From Asterionellopsis glacialis (lineage: Eukaryota; Bacillariophyta; Plagiogrammaphyceae; Rhaphoneidales; Asterionellopsidaceae): a DNA stretch of 36,726 nucleotides. Positions 22,781 to 32,817 of the stretch are shown in pieces. The position numbers and the translations under genes were made by a program. Location: contig WKLE02001447.1 in the NCBI GenBank assembly GCA_014885115.2, positions 4,577 through 41,302 of the forward strand, read 5' to 3'. The notes below the pieces were generated by a model. That model searched no databases. It was given only the letters and a program-made list of their open reading frames with translations, and had not been told where the DNA came from. Numbering within the stretch: the first letter of the stretch is position 1; the number at the start of each line of letters is the position of its first letter.

Positions 22781-22861
22781 CTAGTATAGGTTGTTTTGTA
22801 CTGACTCTCAAGTAAGTTAGTATTGTTGGAGTGTTTTCATGGTAGCACCTGTATAATATGT

Positions 22862-23465
22862 TTAAGCCATTTGTGTCTTATAATATCCTACACCAACAGC
22901 AACCAAAACAACAAGAAGCACGACGATATTCATACCCCCCGATGCATTCTTAGCAGCAGCCTTGGCTTCTGCCTCAGCCTTCATTTTAGCCATTTCTTCC
23001 TCACTCATTTTGAATTCTCCAATGTAATGCTTCTTTAATTCATCCCTTGCATCATTTGAGTGTCCAATATCTTCAAAGAATTCATCGGCATCTTGTCCAG
23101 CTACATCCAACATAACCTCAGCTCCACCGGGGTGATCATCCAAATAGTTGGTAATATCGTATACCTTGGGACCACCTTTTGACAAGGATAAAGTGTGACA
23201 ACAGGGAAGAAAGAAATGAGGTCATTATTTGTCGAAATAGTTGAAATTTTAGGGTTAAGGTTCAGATCGTTCATGTAGAATTCTACGTTTGCATATACTG
23301 CAATAATCAGACGTGGGAAGTGGTTCCCGTTGGGTCAACCATGTCTTTTTCCAACACGAAAAACTTACCGTTGGTCATGTTTCCGATGACAAGCCAACAA
23401 TCCTTTTCGGTGTTGTGCTTGGACACTTCCTCAAGTGTGAATTCTTTTTTCTTTTCTTCTGACAT
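22862..23465 (-). CDS. Tail-anchored cytochrome b5, two exons
   Basis: Exon 1 is 23465-23369, the intron 23368-23176 (GTAAGT...AAAG) and exon 2 23175-22862, giving 136 aa. Exon 1 gives [22 protein letters not shown]; exon 2 gives the haem core [17 protein letters not shown] and [12 protein letters not shown]. His47 (HPGG) and His71 (GHS) are the axial haem ligands. A Lys/Glu/Ala-rich linker follows, then a C-terminal membrane segment ([18 protein letters not shown]) and a short TQMA end, the layout of ER-anchored cytochrome b5. It passes electrons to desaturases and other ER oxidases. Immediately upstream lies a duplicated tract with broken copies of this gene and of the pyrophosphorylase 3' end. 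Confidence 0.93.
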
Positions 23466-24114
23466 GGTGATATCTTACAACAACAACGACAACAGAGACG
23501 GACTTCTTGTTAGAAAGAGTGAGGGATTGAGGAGAGCTCTACGAGTACGACACGGACACAACAGAGGCATGATGATGACGGAGCAAGTTCCAGTTTTTTC
23601 AGCAAGCATGAAAATTTTCCAAAAATCGCGCGACAACTCACGCATGAATCGGGATTCTGACCACGTCATATGTTAGATTTCTCTCTACGGTGTGGGAGAG
23701 AGTCACACTAGAGAGAGTAACAAAGACAGTCAGCATGCTTTTTTCATGTGCGAGCTCGAACTACGCTCCCCCCTCACCATTTTGTGGGGAGCAACAAACC
23801 ACCGCCGACGGCGCGACGTTTCCAGTTTGGCTTCATATTGTAATTAGTGTGTGGGAAGACGTCTCGTCCTTATTCATTAAAATGAGTGAAACTTCAATAC
23901 ACTACACACTACAGGCAATATATGCAGGAAGCTTACCCGCCTAAATTTGTTTGAATGAAGTGAATTAGTTCAAGCTTATCTCTCTAAATGAATATTGTTT
24001 CTTTTATTGTTCGATATCATAAAACTTGATCATTGCCCAATTTTTTCGTGTTCAAAATCCAAAGGCGCGAAATCTAGCGAGATCACAATTATATTATAAA
24101 GTGATAAATCTGAT

Positions 24115-24345
24115 TTCCTTACTTTCATATATCGTTATGGTAGATTCACGGATGGCAACAGTTTCAGGTACATCAGCATCTTCGGGTAACTCTTCAAGAT
24201 TCCAACCTTTTTTTCCACTGACAAACCATGAGCAGTAAAAATATCCAGGTCCTGAACGTATTACCAAAGAACATCCAAATCTAAATCCCTCACCCGCAAA
24301 TAGTGCCTTTCCAAGGCTAATGCAAATTGTTTTAATTTTGTTCAT
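24115..24345 (-). pseudogene. 3' fragment of UDP-sugar pyrophosphorylase
   Basis: It matches the last third of exon 3 of the intact gene (about 25178-25445). Shared protein pieces are MNKI, SLVIR.GP, KGW.LEELPEDADVPETVA and ESKEI. Between MNKI and SLVIR and after ESKEI the sequence is scrambled by indels, and it stops early. It has no catalytic nucleotide-binding part. It is the right-hand end of duplication unit 1 and directly abuts the truncated cytochrome b5 copy, marking the duplication junction near 24345-24390. Confidence 0.88.
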
Positions 24346-24622
24346 AATTTCTTTGCTGTGAAATTAGAAAACCAAGACTTAACCATATTCAAACCTCCTG
24401 ATGCCTTCTTAGCTTCTTCCTCAGCCTTCATTTTAGCTATTTCTTCTTCGCTCATTTTGAATTCACCAACGTAATACTTCTTCAATTCATCCCTCGCATC
24501 ATTCGAATGTCCAATATCTTCAAAGAACTCATCAGCGTCTCGTCCAGCTACATCCAACAAAACTTCAGCACCGCCAGGGTGATCATCCAAATAGTTTGTC
24601 ATATCATAAACCTTGGGACCAC
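24342..24622 (-). pseudogene. Headless and anchorless cytochrome b5 copy
   Basis: It corresponds to exon 2 of the intact cytochrome b5, beginning at the conserved acceptor (AAAAG|GTGGTCCC). It keeps [17 protein letters not shown] and [10 protein letters not shown], so both haem ligands survive. Exon 1 is absent upstream: the intron homology stops near 24760 and a deletion removes the rest. At the C-terminus, after ASGGLNMV, the membrane anchor is replaced by [12 protein letters not shown] read from sequence at the duplication joint. The frame is open (upstream in-frame ATG at 24671), so a soluble partial domain could in theory be made. The core fold lacks its first strand and helix, so function is unlikely. 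Confidence 0.8.
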
Positions 24623-25113
24623 CTTTTGGATGAGAGCGAAATGTGAAAGCCGAAGAAGGAAATGAGGTCATTATTATTATTTGTCGGAATATTCGAAATA
24701 TATAGGGTTAGGGTTCAGGTTGGTGGCGTAGATTTCTACGTCTGCGTGTAGAGTAATAACTGCATGCTGTGGATTGTGCAGGTTCAAATAATTTGTGTTT
24801 GGTGGGCGTCTCATCCTCCCTGAGAATAAAGTGAAACTCCAATGCATTTAATGCAACATATTCAGAAAGCAATTTTGAATAAAGTGAATTAGTTCAAGTT
24901 TATCTCTCTATATGGCTGCTTTTGTTCTCGTTTTCATTAAACTTGATCCTTCCTCACTTTTTTTCCTTTTCAAAATCCAAAGACGCAAAATTTAGCGAGA
25001 TAACAATAAATATTATAAAGTGACTCCATCTGCCTGCTTTTTATCCTTTTGCTTCTTTATGTGCATCTATCACTCGCATATTCAAATGTAAAGTGTTTCC
25101 CTTCGGTCCTTTC

Positions 25114-27557
25114 TTATTCCAATTTTTCAACTACGCCGTCCTTACCAACAAAGTATTTGCCAGGTTCCGTAATTATGATTTCTTTACTTTCATGTTTCGT
25201 CATGGTGTATCCACGAATGGCAACAGTTTCCGGTACATCTGCATCTTCGGGTAACTCTTCAAGATCCCAACCCTTGTTTTGGACTGACAAACCATCAACA
25301 GTAACAAAACATTCTGGTCCAGCACGTATTACCAAAGAACCATCCAAGTCTAAATTTTTTACCTTCAAATGTTGTCCTTCCAAGACTAACGCAGATCGTT
25401 TTGTGATCTTACCACCCTCAATTTTGTTCATAACTTCTTCCTGTGTGATTGCAAATCCAGGACACAAAATAATACGTGGTCCAGGTGTGACGGGGATACC
25501 ACCCACCTTTACCAAGTCGGATTCTTCTGTCACATCCACATCCATACCAGCAAATTTCAATTTGCGTTGATTTTGAATGTACTTGTCAGATTCAGCCGAG
25601 GACATGGTGCCAGGAGCAGTATTACCACCAGCCACAGCTTCGATGCCAGATTCTAATGAATTTTTAGCTGGTGAAAATGTAAACCACCGATCAAAGGTTG
25701 TAAAGCCAATGTTGGCTGCACTGCCCATCTCCTTTTGAAATAATTTGGGTATGTCTTGCATCATACATTCCAATCGGGTAGGTTTTTTAAAATCAGTTCG
25801 GGTATCATCCTTGTACTTTGGATTGACAAATTCTAATACAACACCCTGATCTTCACCACGTAATGTTTTGGCATAGGCACCCATCTCAATAACCAAGTTA
25901 TTGGCATTGCCTGGGTAAGGAGAGTAACCGGTTTCATCGGCTACATCACCCTTACAGTCGCCTTGTGTTGATAAGAGTGGATCCAATTGATTGTATTCCA
26001 CATTGATGACCAAACTCTTTTCAGGATCTGTTTTATGTCTGCAGAAAAACCAAAGAAAAGTCATTTTTGTTAGAAATGAAGGTCACACCTTTTTTGCGAA
26101 ATGAAGACAAGGATAAGATAGACTTGAGAAACCAAGAAACGATTGAATTACTTACTCAAGACGTGTAATGGCACCAGCAGCTTCACCGGCAAGTCGTGGG
26201 ATACAAATACTATTCATATGAAATCCCTTGGCAAGACTCACACCAAGAGTAGGGACGACACTATTGATTACAAGAGCATTGGTATCTTGTAAAAAGATAA
26301 CATGTTTCTTGCCTTCTTCTTCCCATTTATCAACAAAGCCTTCTCTGTATAACAAATGATGAACATCACCATGTCCATGCGGTTTGGTTTGGACTTCCCA
26401 ACGATCATCATCATCTAATGCTAATCCAGCACTTCCGTCCTTGAGAGCTGCAACCTTATCTTGCATGACGATTTGAATTTGACCGTCATCCATACCAAAA
26501 TTGTTATGCTCCTTTAATAATTCACGTGTCATGGGGTCAGTATCACCACTTGTCATGATGACCAATGGGATCTTCACACCAGTCCGTCCTGTCTTCAATT
26601 CTGCCAAACGTTCCATTGCTTGGATATACTTGACATAAACCTCCAGGTACGATTTGTGAGTACATAAATTGGTTTCCAAACTAAGTTTGATACCACTGTA
26701 GCCCAATCGTTCACCTAATCCACCAGCTACCAATACAAAGACGACATCAGCAATAGCCTTAAGACCCTCCTGCTCAGCTTCTGAAAATGGCATAGTTGGT
26801 GTGGACGACCCATCATAACTTAAACTTTCACCCTCGGGCACACTGGCCTCAAAGTCTGAAAAAGGATTTACACCATCAGCACTTTCTTTCAATAGTGTCT
26901 TGGCCTTACTCAAATAGGCTGCTAATCCACCAGGATAGGAATCGTCTAAATCAGCCAACTAGTTTAGCAGTCCATTTTTTAGTAGCCGAGTTGTTTGTTT
27001 GGGATTCAAAACATCAGAACGAAGCAGCACCAGGAGAGGGAAAAGATTGCGAAATACAAAAGAAAATCATTCCATTCACACGAGTAGAACAAAAAAAAGC
27101 GTTTAGAAAATAAATAATACAAAGAGTCTTTTCACCCCTAGAATTTTGGTTGTCTCACCTGTTCAGCTAGTTTGACTTTTCCTTCATCCTCAACGCCGGC
27201 TTCAGGCCAATCACTGTATACATGGGCTTGGGATCCATCATCGTTGGCCCTTAAGCTTTCAATCGACTTTCTTCCACGTTCTGATAAAAGATCAAGATTT
27301 GCGGTGGACACAGCCGAGGAGGCTGCTGCAGTTGAAGATTTCAATGAGAACGATGAAGGTGAAGCTCCACCACGTGTAGTTTTCCAAAACGTAGGAACAC
27401 CTGCACCATTAGAGTTCTTTCTGGCCATGCAAGAAGCATGTTTTTCCTGATGCTTGTAAAGAGTTGCACCTGTGCTATATTTCCCAGGTTCCATAATTCC
27501 AAATGCCGAAGCTGAACTCAATAATAAAAGTGTCGCTGCCGCTTGTGCTAACTTCAT
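25114..27557 (-). CDS. USP: UDP-sugar pyrophosphorylase with plastid-type presequence, three exons
   Basis: Exons are 27557-27159, 26958-26156 and 26038-25114; introns are 200 nt (GTGAGA...CTAG) and 117 nt (GTAAGT...TGCAG). The product is 708 aa. The enzyme makes UDP-glucose, UDP-galactose, UDP-glucuronate and related UDP-sugars from UTP and sugar-1-phosphates (EC 2.7.7.64). After the presequence, family blocks appear in order: SDWPEAGVEDE, SYPGGLAAYL, the nucleotide loop LVAGGLGERLG (about 209-219), VIMTSGDTDP, KPHGHGDVHHL, FLQDTNALV, VINVEYNQLDPLL, GYSPYPGNANNL, FVNPKYKDDTRT, TRLECMMQD, and a left-handed beta-helix-like end with LDLDGSLVIRAG. The first 18 residues are a signal peptide ending SSASA|FG, the ASAF-type motif, followed by a Ser/Ala/Lys-rich segment up to about residue 85. 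This suggests import into the secondary plastid. Exon 2 begins with TTG (Leu), not a start codon. Confidence 0.94.
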
Positions 27558-28268
27558 TTTTTCCCGTCTTTCTGATATTATGTTGCCTTGCTATTTAAAA
27601 ATAATTAAATCAGTTTTATTTTAGACTGGTGAAATATTTCTCAATTTTAGCGTTACACGCAATCCTTTTTTATCAGAACAAATATGATGAGAGACAGTGG
27701 GTTGTGCAAGACGATATGAATGTCTATTGGTGCATTAGTCCACAACACACAAGAATCCTTTGACACTAAGCGAGAAAGCAAATCTAGAGAGTACCTGTAG
27801 ACCTACAAGTGTGTGCGTACTTGCGAGTGGCATTTACCAAAAGTTGAACGACACTCTCTTCAGTCAAGTTGAACCTTGATTCGATGCTTCTTTTTTTTCG
27901 TACTTCCACGTAGAAAGTACAGATGTTCGTGTACCAGTACAAGTACTTGACTTGAAAACTGTACCAAATAAGATGCCCTCCGACGGTCCTCCGATGCAAT
28001 GCGAGTACGTGTTCCCAAGGGCTCCCCCAAAATTGAAAATTCAGAGGAAGATTCGTTTGAGTCGATGTAGTCGATTACTGGGTGTCTGTCTGTCTTTGCC
28101 AACATATCGCTCGAGTCTTGCATTCCTTTCTGATATCTGACACCATCAAAAAAAGAAGAAAAAATAGGCATGGGATGTGATACCCGCAGAACATTTTTCA
28201 AACTTCTCCTCTATTTCTTCTTCAAAATGAATGATCCCCTCTAAAAGAGCAATTTCAATGGAAAAAAA
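27558..28268. other. Divergent promoter region
   Basis: These 0.7 kb lie between the start of UDP-sugar pyrophosphorylase (minus) and the GNAT-like gene (plus). A minus-strand open stretch at about 27860-28201 has no recognisable domain and is not supported. No clear TATA box is seen. Confidence 0.5.
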
Positions 28269-29234
28269 ATGCACCTCATTAGACTTTGCATTTCCTGCTT
28301 GATTGTCAATTCGAACAAGCAAAGATGGGATGCAGCTGTTGACACCTTGAAGACAACGGTAACAACGAGGTCCAAGTTTGACCGTCGTGCAAAACTCGCC
28401 TCACTTGTTGGTATTTACATGGACGATGACGAGCAAGGAAAATCGTATGGGGTGGATTTGATTGTGGCAATACAACCTGACCGTAGCTCCTGTCGAAAGA
28501 TGATTTTCATGAATCGAATAACCGGAAAATTACTTGGCTATATACTTTTGGAAACTTCTAAATCGTTACAACAAAACAGTAAAAGTACACAGTACGACAG
28601 TGCTAATAGTGATACTTACGTTTCTACTTTTAGAGGCATCGAAGTTCAACAAGATGAACGAGGTTGTGGGTATTCAACTCTCTTTATGAGTCTCTGGCTG
28701 AAGCTATGCCTCCAGGGGGATGTCATCCCAGCAACAGTTTCAATCAACAAACCTTTGCTTGCACTTACTCTTTCTCGATTTGGGTTTACACCTATCGATC
28801 CAAAGTTAAATGCAGAAGATAAAAAGCCAATGAATAATAATAAGAAAAGAAAACGAGTAAGTGTTAGAAAGACACCACTTTTGGTAGAAATAAGTAGACA
28901 TTGCCAAGGGAAGGTACATGTTTATTGCGATGAAACCAATTTTAAGAATTTGCAAGCAGGATTCACAGAAACAGAATTAAACAGTCAGAATTTAGTGCTG
29001 GTACAAAAACCAACAAATCCTCGAGGTCGGAAGATACAGATTCGAACACATTATGCACCGCCGGATTCTTATGAAAATGTTGCTTTATATGGTCTTCGCT
29101 TAGATGCGCTGCAGGGGGAGTGTACGAGTGACGACACTTGTACACCAGATAGATTGACTTGTGGTGTCGGTCTAGATATAAGCGAAAAAGTCTCGAAGGC
29201 ACTAACTGGTCATTTGCGTGGTTTTAACGAGTAG
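28269..29234 (+). CDS. GNAT-like acetyltransferase-domain protein, function unknown
   Basis: A 321-aa open frame. Residues about 78-178 resemble a GNAT fold. A beta strand MIFMNRITGKLLGYILLE is followed by FRGIEVQQDERGCGYSTLFM (121-140), where ERGCGYS fits the acetyl-CoA pyrophosphate motif Q/R-x-x-G-x-G/A. Then come SLWLKLCLQG and INKPLLALTLSRFGFTPID, as in the motif B end of the fold. A Lys/Arg-rich patch (NNNKKRKRVSVRK) at about 190 may be a nuclear signal. The C-terminal 120 residues are beta-rich with CTSDDTC and no known family. The N-terminus is uncertain: the ATG at 28269 opens the frame directly after an A-run, and a short upstream exon is possible. Substrate unknown. Confidence 0.65.
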   Translation: MHLIRLCISCLIVNSNKQRWDAAVDTLKTTVTTRSKFDRRAKLASLVGIYMDDDEQGKSYGVDLIVAIQPDRSSCRKMIFMNRITGKLLGYILLETSKSLQQNSKSTQYDSANSDTYVSTFRGIEVQQDERGCGYSTLFMSLWLKLCLQGDVIPATVSINKPLLALTLSRFGFTPIDPKLNAEDKKPMNNNKKRKRVSVRKTPLLVEISRHCQGKVHVYCDETNFKNLQAGFTETELNSQNLVLVQKPTNPRGRKIQIRTHYAPPDSYENVALYGLRLDALQGECTSDDTCTPDRLTCGVGLDISEKVSKALTGHLRGFNE

Positions 29235-29486
29235 TTTAGCTCATCTTAGTTTTGCAAGTATAAGCATACTAATTATTGGTACAATTTTTTCCTGCTGACG
29301 CAACCACCATTTCATCCAACATAGTTAGCCACCAATGTTACCGTATTGACGAACGCGTCGAGACTTATCATGTGCTGAAGTCTTAATTTGATCGATTCAG
29401 AGTTCATGCTTGTTGCAAGACAACTTCTTCAAATAAAAAGTTTTTGTCTATGATGAATTGTATAGAAAATATTATTTTGATTTTCC

Positions 29487-30509
29487 TCAAAGAACATCAA
29501 TTTTCTTGTCGTTAGTAGGACCTTGCCATTCAGCTACAGCCTGTCGTTCTGCTGGACTCATCATTTTTGTAACAGTATAGTGAGCCCAACAAAGTGCACC
29601 AACATCGTACAAGGCATGCGTAATGATAGGGACAGCAAGATTCCCAGCATCAATATATAAATACCCAAAGTATACAGATGCTACTGTCGCCAAAACTGCA
29701 TACAAGGGTGTGACGGCATGAAGCGCACCAAAAACTATAGAAGAAGCACCCAAGGCAATTCCCATTCCAAATCGTTCTGCCAATTCGAACTGACAAACGC
29801 CACGGAATAACATTTCTTCCCCAAAACCAGCTGCTAAACCCAGGGCAAAGGACGTAACCAAAGCCAACGTTGGTTTGAAAGTTCCACCCAAGAGTGCAAT
29901 TACACTACGTTGTGTAGCCTTGTTGACGTCTTGAAGGGCTGGAAAATCATCTTGAATTGTATCAAGTACGTATGCTAACAAAAATAATGGTGCAGTATAC
30001 AGAACACCTTTGCGAAGAGCTTCCGGTGCAAACGAGATATCAGGCCCAAATCCATAATTTGGTGTACCAAAAAAGGCAGCTGCAGCTACAGCGGCAAGGA
30101 TTAATAAACTTTGTCCACCCACCAACAAAATTGTCGTCTGCAAATCAAAAAATAAATCATTACCACCATCATTATCAGACGAGGTGGTCGAATCTAAGGG
30201 TCCATCAAATGATAAATCATCCTCACTATTATTATCAGACGACGTGGAGGCTAAGGACGTAGTGAAATAATGCTTTGGTCGAGTCACGAATGCTGATCCA
30301 CTTTGCTCTCTTGTATATAACTCACATTTCCTTGCTGGAAAATGATTGTTGAGTTTCAACAATTCAGAGGAAGGTTCTAACAAATTTCGAGATTGCAACG
30401 ATGTGGACAAGGGAAATTGATTATTATTTGTAAATGCATCTGTCTTCAAAACGCAAGAAGAGCACGCCACAAAAATAAATACAAATGTTTTCATCCGTTG
30501 TCGTATCAT
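29487..30509 (-). CDS. CPBP/CAAX-type intramembrane protease with plastid-type presequence
   Basis: A single-exon gene for 340 aa from the ATG at 30509. This start gives a signal peptide (RQRMKTFVFIFVACSSCV ... TDAF|TNNN) ending in a DAF motif that resembles the ASAFAP plastid signal. ATGs at 30494 and 30557 are alternatives. Residues about 20-120 are Ser/Asn/Asp-rich with two related SSDN-rich segments. From about 125 the protein is hydrophobic with several membrane helices. The ABI/CPBP motifs are present in order: EEMLFRG (E231, E232, R236), FGALH (H264) and HALYD (H298, D302). These form the diglutamate glutamyl-protease site of Rce1-type enzymes. Plastid members of the family exist in plants; the substrate here is unknown. 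Confidence 0.88.
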   Translation of the reverse strand: MIRQRMKTFVFIFVACSSCVLKTDAFTNNNQFPLSTSLQSRNLLEPSSELLKLNNHFPARKCELYTREQSGSAFVTRPKHYFTTSLASTSSDNNSEDDLSFDGPLDSTTSSDNDGGNDLFFDLQTTILLVGGQSLLILAAVAAAAFFGTPNYGFGPDISFAPEALRKGVLYTAPLFLLAYVLDTIQDDFPALQDVNKATQRSVIALLGGTFKPTLALVTSFALGLAAGFGEEMLFRGVCQFELAERFGMGIALGASSIVFGALHAVTPLYAVLATVASVYFGYLYIDAGNLAVPIITHALYDVGALCWAHYTVTKMMSPAERQAVAEWQGPTNDKKIDVL

Positions 30510-32817
30510 GGTGTGTGTATCTATCGTTTTTGCAGAGAAGACTGCTTTGCTTGGCATCAAGTGCAAAACACAAACACTCCAATTGTCTGATTACTATCAC
30601 AGACAGTAATGAAGGTGGTGGCTTATCTTCGAGAGACCCATGTGCGAGCACCATACTAAGCGTAAGCTAATTATTTTATTCTTGTTTTCTGTACAAAAAA
30701 TCAAGAATACAATAATACAAAAAATGGCTATAAAACGAAAAAATAATTTAGATAGAGCCTAACAGATTCAGATGCAACCACAATTTCGAAAATTTCGGTT
30801 TGGAGGTCTGAATGTGTATCAATCCGATAGTGAGTCAGCGGTACAAGACAGATAGGGTTAATGTTTCTTATAAACAGGTAAAAGATCGGGTGTCTCAAAA
30901 CCTCAAGTTGAGAGTTGAGTCCAAATCTATTTTCAGACCTCCCGAGAGCCCTAGCTCTAATATTAATATGAAACAATGAAAATCTCGAACCAAAGACACA
31001 AAGTTGCTGAGGAAGGGATTACAACCTTGTTTAAATGCAATTGGGAAAATGGTCACTGTCTCTCTATAAAGGATTATCTATACTTGAGTTTAGCACTGCT
31101 TTGGCAAACAAATCTTGTCCGTATTGATCCAGAAGGTCCATCATGCGTTTAATGTCAGATTCGTTAAACTCTTTCTTTCCAGCTAAAATGAATAATTCAG
31201 CAGCAAATGATATTTGGTCAAGTGTACCAAAAAGTTTATTAAAGAAAAAATTGTGATTGGTATTGACTGCATATTGTTGTATAGACTGTAATATGTTCCT
31301 AAATACAGCAACTGCTTATTGTTTTGTTGTTGTTCTTGTTGGTCATCATTGTTCTTGTCAAGCAAGCAAGGAAAGGAAACTGAAAGTGGTTGCTTTATAA
31401 AGAGAGTGTGTCCCATAACTCTTTAGGTGTCTTGTATTGTACGACAGGTTGTGCTTTATTATTTTTTTTGTCGGCATGGTTAACATAGAGATTTGCACCA
31501 TTGTTGATACTGCCATGTTTGTTGCTCCAATGCTCTTGTATCATAGTCAATAATGATTCCAATACTTTCAAATCTACATTGTCATTATTGCTCTTGTCAT
31601 TGTTGTCATTGTCATTGTCATGCACCTTGTTTGTGGAAGTGCCGGTAGTTGCATCACTGTTGTTGATGTTATTGTTTGATAAACCTATGAATGTTGAGGC
31701 AATGCTGTTATAATAATAATAATAATTATTATTGTTTGGTTTTGAAATGGATTTTGCTGTACCTGTTTTGGTTACTCTTCTTTGGAATTATAGCAACAAA
31801 TGCCTGTTGGTGTTGATGATAATGTCATTTTCCAAGGCCATTATTTTTGTTATGCCAATGTCCCATTAGAAAACTCTCATTATGCAAGAAAGAATGACGA
31901 CCCACCATCCAATACTAATGCACAAAGAATCATTCCCACAAGTGCATGTCATAGTTTCCATTCTATTATTAGAATCAAACATACTACTAACTAATGCTTT
32001 CTGGTAAATTGAATGGACAGAACAGAGGAATGGATGAGATATGCTGCTATATCTATCCCTTTCTGTTGTAATGTATATATGTATATATATAAATTATATG
32101 CTACAGTGACATGCCTTGGCATTCAATTCATGTGCTTTTGAGTGTACAGTATATTGAATTACTAGTTATTACAGAGATATGGAACACCGACCCATGGACA
32201 CGCACAAGTCTCAAAGAGTATGCTTTTGAGTTTTCTTATCGTTTCAGACTTTTGAACTCTCTCTAGAGACTAAAGTAGTATATTGCCATCATGCACGGAA
32301 TCATAGTTGTCATTGTCAGTCAGTGCATTGAGTGAGTCCAGCTGGTCAAGAGGGCCCGGACCTTGTATCTTTGGTATCTTCTAAATGTGACAACTTATTG
32401 GAGAAAACCAATGGTGTGAGATATTTTGTGAGGTTGCGGACGTCAAAAGGTTTCAGATGACGTCATGATCCGATCCAAAAAATAATAATCTTGTCTTTGA
32501 TTGTTTGGAGCAGATAGATAGACAGACAGACGTCGAAATCTCGTCCAAGAAAAAAAAAAAAATAATGAACCAAAAAAGCAAAGAACAACGAAACTCTGGC
32601 CGACAAACTCAAAACACGAACTCAAAACACTCACAGTGTCTCAATAAGATAATATAATATATTGTGAATGTATTGTAATAATTGACCATTATACGAACTT
32701 GCTTTACACAACGCTATAATATTATCATGGACACTTTGTGAGGTGTTTTCTTTAATTTTCAACCTAAATCTTCCTTACCAACTAGTGATTACAAATAATA
32801 ATAATAATATATAGAGC
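30510..32817. other. 2.3-kb gene-poor spacer
   Basis: It contains a decayed PLP-decarboxylase gene on the minus strand (31064-31787). The rest is AT-rich. GGAGGTCTGA (30802-30811) and its inverse TCAGACCTCC (30933-30942) bound a 141-nt segment. Simple TATATA tracts lie at about 32070-32100, and purine runs near 32550. No intact gene is seen. Confidence 0.55.
31064..31787 (-). pseudogene. Decayed PLP-dependent (group II) decarboxylase lacking the catalytic core
   Basis: Three frames must be joined to follow homology. Frame A (31787-31395) is Asn-rich, then LKVLESLLTMIQEHW and VVQYKTPKELWDTLSL, like the N-terminal VVEYKTPEEL region of sulfinoalanine/glutamate decarboxylases. A second frame carries a Gln/Asn linker. 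Frame C (to the stop at 31064) has AVFRNILQS, YAVNTNHNFFFNKLFGTLD, matching the conserved SVNTxHPRFFNQLF, and jumps directly into LAGKKEFNESDIKRMMDLLD, which resembles the C-terminal tail of the family. The roughly 300 residues between, with the PLP lysine, are missing. No ATG begins the frame; low-complexity Asn/Tyr codons precede it. Confidence 0.65.

Larger units (their letters stand above)
21916..22861. other. 0.9-kb region between P5C reductase and cytochrome b5
   Basis: The two genes converge here. The region holds a 59-bp tandem repeat (22385-22502) and, on the minus strand, coding-like exon fragments for a Cys-rich membrane protein (22444-22780), described separately. The left part (21916-22230) is AT-rich and looks non-coding. 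Confidence 0.5.
22925..25445 (-). repeat. Tandem segmental duplication: [USP 3' end - spacer - cytochrome b5]
   Basis: Two head-to-tail units, about 22925-24355 and about 24390-25445, each carry cytochrome b5 sequence, a shared spacer (23840-24105 against 24786-25035, sharing TTCAAAATCCAAAG and TATTATAAAGTGA) and the 3' end of UDP-sugar pyrophosphorylase. Homology includes the cytochrome b5 intron (ATGAGGTCATTATT, TAGGGTTA). Unit 2 lacks about 550 nt that hold exon 1 in unit 1. Only one full copy of each gene survives, at opposite ends. Confidence 0.9.

Noticed and set aside
22628..22861. Alternative terminal exon for cytochrome b5 using the Cys-rich exon at 22780
   Set aside because: Possible donors in cytochrome b5 exon 2 end in phase 1, which would not read the Cys-rich frame.
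24703..24715. TAGGGTTAGGGTT in the cytochrome b5 remnant intron (telomere-like)
   Set aside because: Only two units, and the homologous intron at 23251 has one degenerate pair; not an interstitial telomere array.
26152..26958. Separate short protein starting MADLDD at 26958
   Set aside because: The first codon is TTG directly after a splice acceptor; it is exon 2 of UDP-sugar pyrophosphorylase.
27860..28201. Minus-strand 113-codon open frame upstream of the GNAT-like gene
   Set aside because: Begins with a non-ATG codon, has no recognisable domain, and overlaps a divergent promoter region.
30802..30942. GGAGGTCTGA / TCAGACCTCC inverted pair bounding 141 nt (possible MITE)
   Set aside because: No target-site duplication and no second copy seen; 10-bp arms can arise by chance.
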